Of a stretch of DNA of 64,000 bases, positions 18,276 to 28,136 are shown one piece after another; position 1 is the stretch's first letter; each line of letters starts with the position of its first letter. Under the pieces are notes generated by a model. The model did no database searches, had not been told where the DNA came from, and saw only the letters and a list, made by a program, of their open reading frames with translations. Origin of the DNA: Paraescarpia echinospica (lineage: Eukaryota; Annelida; Polychaeta; Sabellida; Siboglinidae); contig CM034541.1 of NCBI GenBank assembly GCA_020002185.1, positions 54,409,526 to 54,473,525 on the forward strand, in the 5' to 3' direction. A program made the position numbers and the translations under genes.

Positions 18276-18414
18276 CCGCTAGGGGGCGCATTACATACGG
18301 TCACGTGACTACTCACTTCACTCAGGGGGGCGGCCGTCGAAACCTCCCTAGTATCGCTCAAAAATGACCAAAAACCGCCGCAGGATGTTGTCCCAAAAAC
18401 CCTTAGTTACTACT
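18276..18414 (-). repeat. Polinton right terminal inverted repeat
   Basis: It is the complement of 2401-2539, ending ...TACTACT at 18414. It contains the same GTCACGTGAC palindrome (about 18299-18308). The flank GGCGCA (18415-18420) is the partner of GACGTA at 2395-2400. Confidence 0.92.
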
Positions 18415-19198
18415 GGCGCATTTTTTCCGAGCACGGTGGAATGACAGCAGTGTTTTATGATTTTTATCCCGCGTCATGATTAATTCAGCTTTCCGTCTCT
18501 GCGACTTTAGTGATTTGAGTTCATCGTCGAACCATGGCACCAATGGCCTCACAACAATAGTTTTGGATTTGATGGGTGCGTGCCTATCCAACAATTGTCT
18601 CAGTTCCCTATTGTAGTCACCAACTAGCTGGTTGATATCCATGATATTTAATAGTGCATTAGTGATATCCTTCAGACAAATATGTCAGAAATTCATGAAA
18701 GAAAGTAGCAGGTGCAACACGATGTTTTTCCGGGTATGGTGGTCGGTATATGACATGCACATAAACTTTCGTCTTTTGACATAATAGCTCATAATTACCA
18801 TACTCAAATGAATTGAATTCACCAGCACTTTACACTGAATACCAGTCTTGTAAAGAATACCCACCCCGCCACCAGTTCTGCCGGACTATCTCGGATTGTC
18901 CTTCAAATTATAACCACCGGGCGTCAGTTCCGCACGTTTAACCGCATCACCAGATGTTAGCCAGGTCTCTGTCCTCAGAACGACGTCAATGTCATTAGTT
19001 GCTACATAGTCGTTGATGACCGCTGTCTTATTCCGCACAGAACATGGATTAACAAGGGCGAATTGGAGGTCCCTTGTCCGGCGCGCGGCTGTGTTCACTC
19101 GCTCAACACGGATCAGATTGTCCAGATTAACCCAGTTCGATGTACGCCTGTCCTGGCATCGCGAAAGTTAAACACATCGTCGTCGTTCTCGGTTGCTG

Positions 19199-19229
<31 letters not shown>

Positions 19230-19439
19230 TGCAGCTGCTGCTGCTGCCATTGGTGCTGTCGCCATTGCTATTGCCGTTGTTGTTGCTGCTGCTGCCATTG
19301 GTGCTGTCGCCGCTGCTATTGCCTTTGTTGCTATTGCTGCTGCTACAGCTGCCGCCATCGCTACTGTCACTACTGCTATAGTCGTTGTTGTTGCTGCTGT
19401 TGAAATTGCAACACACGATGTTGCGCAGTCACGGTGCAC
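18415..19439 (-). mobile_element. Same LINE, 5' (endonuclease) half
   Basis: The minus strand encodes a LINE apurinic-like endonuclease start at 19098-18886 (QFALVNPCSVRNKTAVINDY, then VVLRTETWL), a YRPP segment near 18755, and the post-endonuclease linker at 18642-18415 (RHAPIKSKTIVVRPLVPWFD, RARKKCA), which stops at the Polinton end. Upstream, 19168-19416 is a CAA/CAG-rich run giving Asn/Ser repeats in the LINE frame, with one stop between. The frame pieces are not continuous, so this half is also dead. Confidence 0.78.
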
Positions 19440-20455
19440 GGTTGAAGCAGCGTAACAAATCCATGTGGGGGGCAGTCATACAATTGGCACATAGGTTGCG
19501 TCTGAAGGCAGACAGTATCACTGCAATCGGTCCGCACAAATGCGTTCCGCCTCTTTGGCATCGTCTTGTCGGCTGCACTCTTGAAATGCCATTGGTAGTC
19601 AATGCATGCCACAATGGTCTGCTGACTGGCTATCCAAGTACACTGCCAGCCAGCTGGTGGAGGGCCTTTGCTAAATATTGAATGGCAGACGTCATGGTTG
19701 ACTGGTCACTTTCTCTTCCTGTGATGCCTGTTCTTTGGTAAAAGTGTCCAAAATTTAAGTTGTCGTAGTAATCTTCAAAATAAAGTTCCCACCCCCTTCA
19801 CTGTACCTTCATGGTATAGTGTGTAACAAATGGCATGTAATAATAGTCTTAAGACATCAAAATCATAGGTAATACACGAGACTGTCTAATAGGCTGCCAT
19901 GTAGGCGCACATGCAGTTCTGTCTATATTGATTGATTACTCAATCATTTGCAGTCAGTGGTGTTTAGTGTGTTTTATATGCTAACTTGCAAACCGACCAA
20001 AAAAGGATTTATTTTGTTCTTTTCTTTTTTAAGTCCCCCCCCCCCCAATTTGTTTTATTATTTTTCTCCCAAGTACATCTCATGATGTTATTGACTCTAA
20101 GCCTAGTTGGCCTTTCTCTTCTTTTTTGTTATGTTCTCTGATAGAAATCCATGCGCTGTCTATCTCTACTTACTCTTTGATACTAACAATTGAATTTGTA
20201 TTATTTCGGTTAATCGCTAACATCAAGGTGTTTATCATTACTTGTATGTATACAACTGTTCAACGGATATGTACTTATGATGTATATTATGATACGCATT
20301 CATACTCTAGTTATATTGATGTACTTATTTTTGAATGTTTTTGTAAATTGTTGTCAACGAACTTTGAAAGGATCATTATAATGTACCCTAATACATTTGT
20401 AAATGGCTGAATCTATTAATATTAGCCGGATCCAAACAAATACAAACTTTGACTT
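19440..20455. other. No gene seen; AT-rich intergenic DNA
   Basis: It contains a C10 run (20037-20046) and, at 20425-20450, a LINE-3'-end-like phrase (ggatccaaacaaatacaaactttgactt, split by nothing else recognisable). Short frames here lack domains. It could include the 5' UTR of the split LINE near 19440-19620. Confidence 0.4.
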
Positions 20456-21838
20456 AAAACAATATTCAATGAAGCCAAAGACATTGAAAATTAAAAGTAT
20501 GATGATTCTCCATTTTCTCTTAACACACATGATTGTAAATATTTTACTGTAGTTGAGTTTTCTGAAGCATTTAAAACAGATAACATAATATCGTTATCAA
20601 TGTTCTGCATTAATTGCCGTAGTTTGGAGACTCAATGGGATTCTCTTCAATAATTACTTTTTAATATGTCGTCAAACGTCCTAACTCTAGATCTCATTGG
20701 ACTCACTTAAGTTTTTAAAGTTCAACATGTTTTACGTTATAAAATAAACGGGTATCACAATTTAGTATTCAATACAAGACTAGATACATACCGTGGGCAT
20801 GGTGGAGTTGGCCTATACATTAGTGAAAAATATACATTTTTAAATGTGAAGACTTGTCAATATTTATGCCTCGTGTATTTGAGTCAATTTTTGTTGAAGT
20901 TCAAGTTAAGAAATGTAAACCTATAATTGTGGGTGTAATCTATCGTCCCAACTCTCACCCACGTGCGGATCTTGATCTATTTATGGGTATCACATTAGAC
21001 ATCCAAGACAAAATCTAAAATGAAAATTAAGTAGCGTACCTGATGGGGGATTATAATAGTAATTTACAAAATTCTGCTACTCACAACAAAAGTAATGATT
21101 TTATAGATAATGTAATAGCACAGGGATATATTCCACACGTAACTAAACCAACATGGATAACACCTGCTACAGCAACTCATAGAGACCATTTATATTCTAA
21201 TCATACCCACCCCAACTATGAATCGGGGATTATCGTCACAGACACGGCTGACCATTTTGGAATATTTCGTTTAATATATGGCAAACCTGCTACACAAAAC
21301 ATAGCATATAAACAAAAATGCCAGTTAAATTACCAACATTTTAAAATTTAGGAGTCTTTTGGCTATGGCTGACTATTCCTCTGTCCTATCTACTAGCAAT
21401 GCAAATGAACCATATAACAACTTAATGTTAATATATAGATCACTTTATGAAATATCCTGCCCAGTTAAAAGTATCAGAGTAAATATATTAAAAAAGAGCC
21501 CTGGGTAACATCTGGCATTATAGTTTCTTCAATAAACAAAGACAAATTACTCCGCAGAAAGCTAAATAAGCCCAATCCAGCGAGAGAGAATGATTATAAG
21601 GTATATTGTAGACTATTTAATAAGACTAAAAGAGCAGCAAAAACTAAGTATTATACTGAAATACTCGAAGAACGTAAACATAGCATCAAAGAAACATGGA
21701 CCATACTGAGGAAGGCAATATTTAATAAAAAAAGAGAGTTTCCAATTACCTCAAACTTTCATTGTAAAAGGAGGAAAATTCGGCTTTTATTGCTGAAGAG
21801 TTTAACAATTTCTTTGCTGATATAAGTAAATCAGTGAG
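20456..21838 (+). mobile_element. LINE fragment: endonuclease and linker, no RT
   Basis: The plus strand carries a degraded endonuclease with GHGGVGLYISEKY (near 20790) and GDYNSNL, then THRDHLYSN and IVTDTADHFGIFR at 21043-21351. The linker with NKTKRAAKTKYYTEIL and EEFNNFFADISKS (near 21800) follows. Stops and shifts are frequent. Where the RT should begin (21838) the sequence changes abruptly to the GC-richer ORF1 of another LINE, so the fragment was interrupted or truncated by that insertion. Confidence 0.7.
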
Positions 21839-22585
21839 TTGAGCGGACGCGGACGAAAAAGCGCTGACGCGAACGAAAGCCAGACCTACAGTACATTCGT
21901 TGAGAAGCTCCTGAAAATACAACAAGATGCGTACCAAGCGTGCTTGCAAAGCGCGGTAGCTGAAATCAACAGGAGGGTGGACTACTTTATGCGTGAGACA
22001 ACCACGGCGCTAACCGAACTCCGAGTTAGCCTGCAGTACACGCAAACCCAAGTCGAGGAGATCAAAGAGAAGCAGTCGAAGGAAAACACTGACGGTCTGT
22101 CGAAGAAGATGATCGAGTTTGAAGAAATTATCAAGAAAGTCGAGCACGCGATTGACTACCACGAAAACCACTCAAGACGCTGTTATCTACGTGTCGACGG
22201 CGTTGCTGAGGTCGACGGCGAGACGTGGGAGAAGACGCAGAAGAGCGTGCGCAGGGCTATGACAACCGCCCTAGAACTCCCCGAAGCTCAAGTGCGCGCC
22301 ATCAACATCGGTCGCGCACACCGAACTGGCGGCACGGGGACGAGAGCCCGGACCGTCGCGGTCAAGTTTCAGTTGTTCAAGGACCGCGAGCTGGTACTGC
22401 AGGCGGCGTAGAAGAAACGGCCTCGTGGCATCTACGTGAACGAGGACTATTCGCAGAGGGTCATGGCGAGGCGGAAAGAACTGCTACCAAAACTGATGAA
22501 GGCCAAGGAAGAGGGCAAAGTCGCATATTTGTCATTTGACAAACTGGTGGTAAGAGAGCGACATGATGTCGCAAACCGTGGTTAG
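21839..22585 (+). pseudogene. LINE ORF1 protein (coiled coil plus RRM-like domain), one in-frame stop
   Basis: About 248 codons. The N-terminal coiled coil (LRVSLQYTQTQVEEIKEKQS) leads to the RRM-like segment ENHSRRCYLRVDGVAE and AINIGRAHRTGG...KFQLFKDRELVLQAA. A TAG at 22409-22411 is followed in the same frame by GIYVNEDYSQRVMARRKEL and KVAYLSFDKLVV, the C-terminal domain. The start is uncertain because no ATG precedes the coding sequence; the 5' end may be truncated at 21838. Such proteins bind LINE RNA as chaperones. Confidence 0.68.
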
Positions 22586-22842
22586 ACAACCAAGTACATG
22601 CTGACTATCCTGACAAACGTTTTTATGATGACTTAACCATGGCGTCAACTATACAACAAAATGACGAGTTAACGCCTACGCATGATACACCGTTTGATTA
22701 TAATGAACACTGTTACGAACACGATATTGGTACTGATTGTTTGTTGTATAACGATTTGCCCACGCAATGTAAATACTACACCCCAACATAATTTTCAACA
22801 AACTTTAGCAGTGTTGGCAAAAACCAGTCAATCAAACTGAGT

Positions 22843-25205
22843 ATGGTACACTTTAATGCCCGGAGTTTAAAAGCTAACTTACCCAAGATTAAAGATACTA
22901 TCCAAAGCATTGTGTATAAATTTCATAGAATTGCTATATCAGAAACGTGGCTTAAAGAAAACAGTTGGGACGGAAGTGAAGTAGACTGTAACGATGTCGT
23001 ATTTTCGGGTTACAAACTGTACTGTAATTCCAGAAAAAACAAACAAGGTGGTGGCGTTGCCATATATGTGTGTGAATCTGTACTTAACAATTGCCAGTCT
23101 TCTGATATTTGTTTAAGGAATATATCGTATGCTGTTGATGACTGTTTTGAAAGCATCATTATTGAGATACAAATTAGTAAACACGAAAAAATCAATGTCG
23201 GTTGTATGTATAGAGCACCGAATACCAGCATCAGCAAATTTAATGACAATCTCTCATTCATACTGGGAAATCTCACCAGCAAAATTGTTTATATATGTAG
23301 TGATTACAATATAGACCTATTGCACTGCGAAGAGCAAGCTGAATCAAACTACTTCATTGATCAAATGTTCAGCTCTTGATTATATCCCTTGATCACCAGG
23401 CCCACACGAATAACAAGCACGACTACTAGTATAATAGATAAAATGTTCTGTTCTGAACTGTGTAGAAACAAAATGTGCGGCATTGTGTTAAGCGATGCTA
23501 CAGACCATATGCCAATTTTCGTCCTGTGTGATAACAGCACTTATGCGGTCATTAATTTAACGATGATCCAACATATAAATATAACAGAACGTTAGACGAG
23601 GACTCATTAAACAAATTTAAGCACGATTTATATTATGCAAACTGGGACACTGTAATGAACGAGTCAAACCCTGATTTAGCGTTCTCGCGCTTTATGCAAA
23701 TACTAAGTAATACTTATAACGATGCCTGTCCTGTAAAAATGACAACATATTCAGGAAAGACAAAAAAGAATGATAAACCTGAAGGCTTTGCTAGTTTATC
23801 TACAAAACTTGTACAAGAGATCATAGTCATAGAGGAAATAGCAATCCCACTTGAGCACATCATAAATCATTCCTTAGTTACTGGTGTTGTCCCTGATAAT
23901 TTAAGAATCGCTAAAATAATTTCAATTTATAAATCAGGAAATATTAATGTATTTAATAACTACAGACCAATAAGTATTTTACCAACACTTTTTAAAATAA
24001 TGAAAAAAATAGTATGTAACAGATTAGAAATATATTTAGAGAAATGTAATATACTGTATAAACATAAATATGGATTTCGCTCGAAACATTCCACTATACA
24101 CCCTATATTACACTTACTTAAAGACATAGCAGATGGAAATAACAAAACTACCAAAGATATTACATGGGTTGCTTCTCGACTCATCTAAGGCGTTTGATAC
24201 AATTAACCATGACATTTTGTTGTATAAGTTTAATCATTATGGAATCAGAGGAATAAGTAATAGATGGTTTGCCAGTTACCGTTCTAATATAACACATGGA
24301 GTACCACAAAGATTTATACTAGGACCTGTCCTTTTTTAATTTATATTCATTACATAGTGAATTATAGTTCTCCAAACTTGTTATTCTTTGCAGATGATAC
24401 CACCGTTTACCAAGCAGGATATGATATTGAACATTTAGTCATAAAAGTGAATCAAGAATTAAAACAATTATACAATTGGTTGTGTGCTAACAAATTGTGC
24501 TCGAACGTCAAAAAGACACATTTCTGTGTTTTTAGACCTGTAAATACAAACTACATAGTAAACAATAGCATTAAAATAAATAATGAAGTCATCAACCAGG
24601 TTGTCAAGTATAAAATGACGAATCTGTTCAATTCCAGGGATTGTATATAGATAAGCATCTAACATGTGGAAAGAACACATCAACATAATTAGTTCCAAAA
24701 TATCTACAGCTATTTTGCAATAAATAGAGTGAAATATTTCTTACCATATAAATAATTAAAATCATTATGTTACACTTTAATTCACAGTCACATAACATAT
24801 GGTATACAAACATGGGGCAATGAAAACACAAAGAACATAGAAATTTTACAAAAACGTGCTTTAAGAATAATTTTTTAAAAAGGATAAAGAAGTCATACTG
24901 ATCCTTTATTTAAGTCTGACAAAATATTTAAAATGTCAGATGTATATAAACTACAGGTCTCACTATTTATGTATGATTTTAAACATTATTTATTACCCAA
25001 GTCATTTACAAATGTTGCGATCAAAGAGACTCTAGACAAAAGTATAAGAATAACCAGACAATGCAACCTTCTTGTTAAAGAGACACCTAAAACACATTTT
25101 TCGTCTAAGCTACCTAAACATAATTTTACAAGAATCTGGAACAACGTAGACCAAAAAATAAGAAACACTAAACACAGATTAAAGTTTAGACGCATTGTTG
25201 TGTGA
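22843..25205 (+). pseudogene. LINE ORF2: endonuclease and reverse transcriptase, broken
   Basis: Endonuclease at 22843-23595 (VHFNARSLKANLPKI, AISETWLKEN, GGGVAIYV, DYNIDLLHCEEQ, TRPTRITSTTTSIIDKMF, SDATDHMPIFV). RT follows from 23820 (YRPISILPTLFKIMKKIVC, YGFRSKHSTIHPILHL), [20 protein letters not shown] near 24180, [15 protein letters not shown], and the catalytic FFADDTTVYQ near 24385. The C-terminal part is at 24933-25205. At least five frame changes or stops separate these, so the copy is inactive. Confidence 0.8.
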
Positions 25206-25230
25206 CTTCTACTTAAATGCATATCTTCGT

Positions 25231-25565
25231 CAAGTGAATTGTTTAAATCCCAGATGTTCAGAATGTAATTAAACTGATTAAATGAAACTCTACCTTTGTT
25301 TGTAAGTCTATTACCGTTCTTACACTACTTTGTTAAGCAAGTACAAATGTTTGGATCGCGTCTCTATTCACTTACATATATTTCAATGCATCAAACTTCT
25401 CAGTTCGTTGTCATATATCACCAGAAACAGCACATGCTATATGTTAAATAATACTACGGTTTAATATTATATAGTACGGAGGTGGGCTGGTGATGAATTT
25501 CAGTGAGTTGTTTAACATGATTTTGATGTTTACTGAACATTCTTCAGGATAGTTCGTTTTCAAAT
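25231..25565. other. No gene seen
   Basis: AT-rich intergenic DNA. CATGATTTTGATG at 25516-25528 recurs at 25858-25870 on the far side of the MITE. Confidence 0.4.
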
Positions 25566-25853
25566 CAGAAACTTTCATTTTTCATATCCAATATGTTTAA
25601 TTTACCTAGTAGAGGCTTTCGTCAACGTATTGTAGACAAGGAACCCAACAGAAGAATTCGGCATATCAAGGAAGCCATCTGAATCAGGAAAACCAAAACA
25701 CCCATCAACACACACGAGGGCAATTACGAACTGCCTCACGTGCACGATGACGTCATTCAGCGTCATCAGTATTGATGAAGTCGACGTGATACGTTGACGA
25801 AAGCCTCTACCAAGTAAATTAAACATCTTGGATATAAAAAATGAAAGTTTCTG
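25566..25853. mobile_element. MITE with ~65-bp terminal inverted repeats
   Basis: The left arm begins CAGAAACTTTCATTTTT and runs through GTTTAATTTACC and TAGAGGCTTTCGTCAACG to about 25631. The right arm (25789-25853) is its complement with few mismatches. The 160-bp centre has no coding content. No exact short target duplication is visible at the tips. Confidence 0.75.
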
Positions 25854-26964
25854 TTATCATGATTTTGATGATTGTGTAATGATAATCAAATGGTGTCACT
25901 GGAAGACGGCTGTTAGTCAAGTGATATCCGTGCAGTGCAACACATTTCCATTACATGTATTATGTTAACTATATGTTACGTTGTTACGTTGTAAAAAGTT
26001 ACTTACTTACGTGATTGTGACGTCACGCCTACTATCTTTAGTTCTTTATAGTTGTAAATGTCATTATAATATTTGACAGCTGTCAAACGTTTGCTTCACA
26101 AAAACAAACTCAATTGACTTATCCATCACGTGACTGGTTGCCTAGCAAAACCTCCCTCAAAACCTCGAAAATGGATGCCGAATACATGTTCGTTGTCGCG
26201 CTTACATTTATCCGGGCGTTTAATAATATCTTTAAAAAAATTATTTGTTTCAGCGGTTCAGCTGTTCAGCACATCTCCCGTGGTGTCGTGCTGTCTCGAA
26301 GACGGGTGGTTCTGTCGGGGATTTTCAGCGGAAATCCGGGAGATTTGCTTGTATTCCGGGAGATACATCCACAATCCGGGAGACTCCCGGATTTTCCGGG
26401 AGACTTAGCAGGTATATGATTATCTAATTACTACTAATACTACCACCATAGTCCATAGGCATAGACATAGTCTGCTGGGTGATGGCTATGTGCTCTCCTT
26501 CCACGTACAAGTCAAATGCATGTTAACACATGATGTCAAATTTGTCAAGAGCACTCTACACATCGAATCAACCCCCCCCCCCCCCAGTCTATAGTTGATG
26601 CCTCACACGCATCTTCGGTTCTTATCGGCATCGGTCGGTAGCTAGGCCCAGGGGTGGGTTGGTGTTCCACTTTGTCGTGGTTTATATATCTCCGTGCCAT
26701 GCTCTCTAGCTTCCAATCTTTTACATCGACGCTCCTGCAGATTTGGAGGGGCTCTCTTCACGTATATAATCTTGCTTTTGAAAATCTTTGTACAATTTTG
26801 TAGGTTCTGGTTGACATTAAAGTTATTTTTTATTATTATTTTGCAACGTGTTCTTTTATTTTTTCCGAATAGCTGCAAGAACAGATGACACTTGCGTGCC
26901 GACTATCAGGAAACTCGTTTTGGTTGCAGATTCGTTTTAATTAAGATACATTTCTTCCATATTG
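25854..26964. other. Intergenic DNA with CCGGGAGA-type repeats
   Basis: At 26335-26405 the word TCCGGGAGA recurs four times, including an inverted pair around GACTCCCGGATTTTCCGGGAG, typical of a transposon end. GTGACGTCACGCC at about 26018-26030 resembles the arm of the MITE at 62763. A C12 run lies near 26572. The frame starting ATGGATGCCGAATAC at 26171 has no recognisable domain. Confidence 0.4.
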
Positions 26965-27460
26965 CAAGAATATGGAAGAGGAGAGGAGACGTGCAAGACC
27001 CAGGGAAATACCGAGGCATCACACCTCCAAGTCACACCACGAAGCTGCCAGAGAGGATCATGGATGGAGGAGTTAGAAAGAGAGTAGAGCAAGAGTTGGG
27101 TGAGGAGCAACAGGGATTCAGAAGCCAGGGTGGTGGAAGCAATGCATGAGAGAACAAATGGAAGAGTTGTGGTTGCATCTGGGATATCGTTAGAATTTCC
27201 AGGTAACACTGGCATGAGGCAAGGAAGTACTCTTAGCTCATTACTGTTTATCATGGTGATGGAACTAATCAGATCAGCATGAAGGATGTTCTGAGGAAGA
27301 TGACGTGCAGACGATCTGGCCATAGTAGCAGAAAGCAGACAAGAACTACGACAAGTGTTGGATGACTAGAACAGAGTGTTCATAAAGCATGGACTCAGAA
27401 TGAGCTTGGAGAAGACATATGTGATGTGGGTTGGACACCAAAGAGAGGAGTTGAACAGCA
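26965..27460 (+). pseudogene. RTE-type reverse transcriptase fragment
   Basis: Frames along the plus strand read KRRGDVQDPGKYRGITPPSH, KLPERIMDGG, GEEQQGFRSQGG, then GNTGMRQGSTLSSLLFIMVM and, in another frame, RADDLAIVAES near 27310. The order (fingers, motif GMRQG-LS-LF, ADDLAI) matches RTE-like LINE RTs. It has stops and is truncated at both ends. Confidence 0.7.
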
Positions 27461-28136
27461 GGACCATTTATATATATATATAAATACATATATATGTATA
27501 AATACACTTTCTCTAAAAAGGCACCAACAGACAATTAGGCTCCAACATAATCATGAAAATAACTACCATATGTATATTCAAAACATATTTATTGATAATG
27601 ACAAGAGATTTCCCCATACAATTATGTATAGACCTTTCTAACACCCCGTAATTAGTTGTGTTGGCAATTTCACCATCTCACTGTACCATTTCCAATGAGG
27701 CAGTAAGTTTTATTACAAAATGCAAGACACGAATAATTACACTCGTCACAGCATACAACCCATACAACACTCATTCTATAAACCTCATCACATATTCTTT
27801 CAAAACTGTTTATGCTGATGCAAGTCTAAGCTATCGATCCAAGATTTTTTGGACACATTCTTTGTAGTACAAAATAAACAAAGGAATCATGATGTGGATT
27901 GTTTAAACCCCTCTAAATGTCTTCTATATTGTCTTACTCACTTTAGAATGACAATAGTATCGATATTGAAACCATAGATATTTTATAGAAGTAGCCACAC
28001 ACACAGTGTCACATTCCAGCCTGTTTCAAAGGCATTTTCTGAGCGCCACCTGGGTTCAGCATCACGGTAGCAGTAGACTAGATAACAATGGCTGCTACAG
28101 AGGAAGCTTGGTTGTCTTCTCAAGTCTTTTGTCATG
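27461..28136. other. No gene seen; 3' flank of LSM6
   Basis: AT-rich, with (TA)n at 27470-27495. It probably includes the LSM6 3' UTR just left of 28137. Confidence 0.4.

Larger units (their letters stand above)
2401..18414 (+). mobile_element. Polinton/Maverick element, full length (16,014 bp)
   Basis: The element is bounded by inverted repeats of about 139 bp starting AGTAGTA. The flanking hexamers are GACGTA (2395-2400) and GGCGCA (18415-18420), which match at 4 of 6 positions and look like a decayed 6-bp target duplication, the size known for Polintons. Inside are protein-primed DNA polymerase B, retroviral-type integrase with chromodomain, FtsK/HerA-type ATPase, adenain-like protease and a double-jelly-roll-type capsid protein, the gene set that defines the group. 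The body is GC-richer than the flanks. The left arm carries additional genes (NADAR, RPA-like, a spliced acidic protein) that are not part of the usual core. Several genes are broken, so this copy is probably not autonomous now. Confidence 0.93.
21839..25230 (+). mobile_element. LINE with ORF1p and ORF2 (CR1/Jockey-like), degraded
   Basis: Two-gene non-LTR element: ORF1-type RNA-binding protein (21839-22585), then endonuclease and reverse transcriptase (22843-25205). The linker between endonuclease and RT is much shorter than normal, pointing to an internal deletion near 23760. No clear poly(A) or tail repeat is seen at the 3' end. ORF1 is GC-richer than ORF2. Confidence 0.7.

Noticed and set aside
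19063..19455. Ala-, Cys- and Leu-rich frames on the plus strand
   Set aside because: They are reverse or shifted readings of the CAA/CAG-rich LINE region; the LINE frame on the minus strand explains it.
26171..26270. Possible first exon starting ATGGATGCCGAATAC
   Set aside because: Short, no known domain, followed by repeat sequence; no linked exon found.
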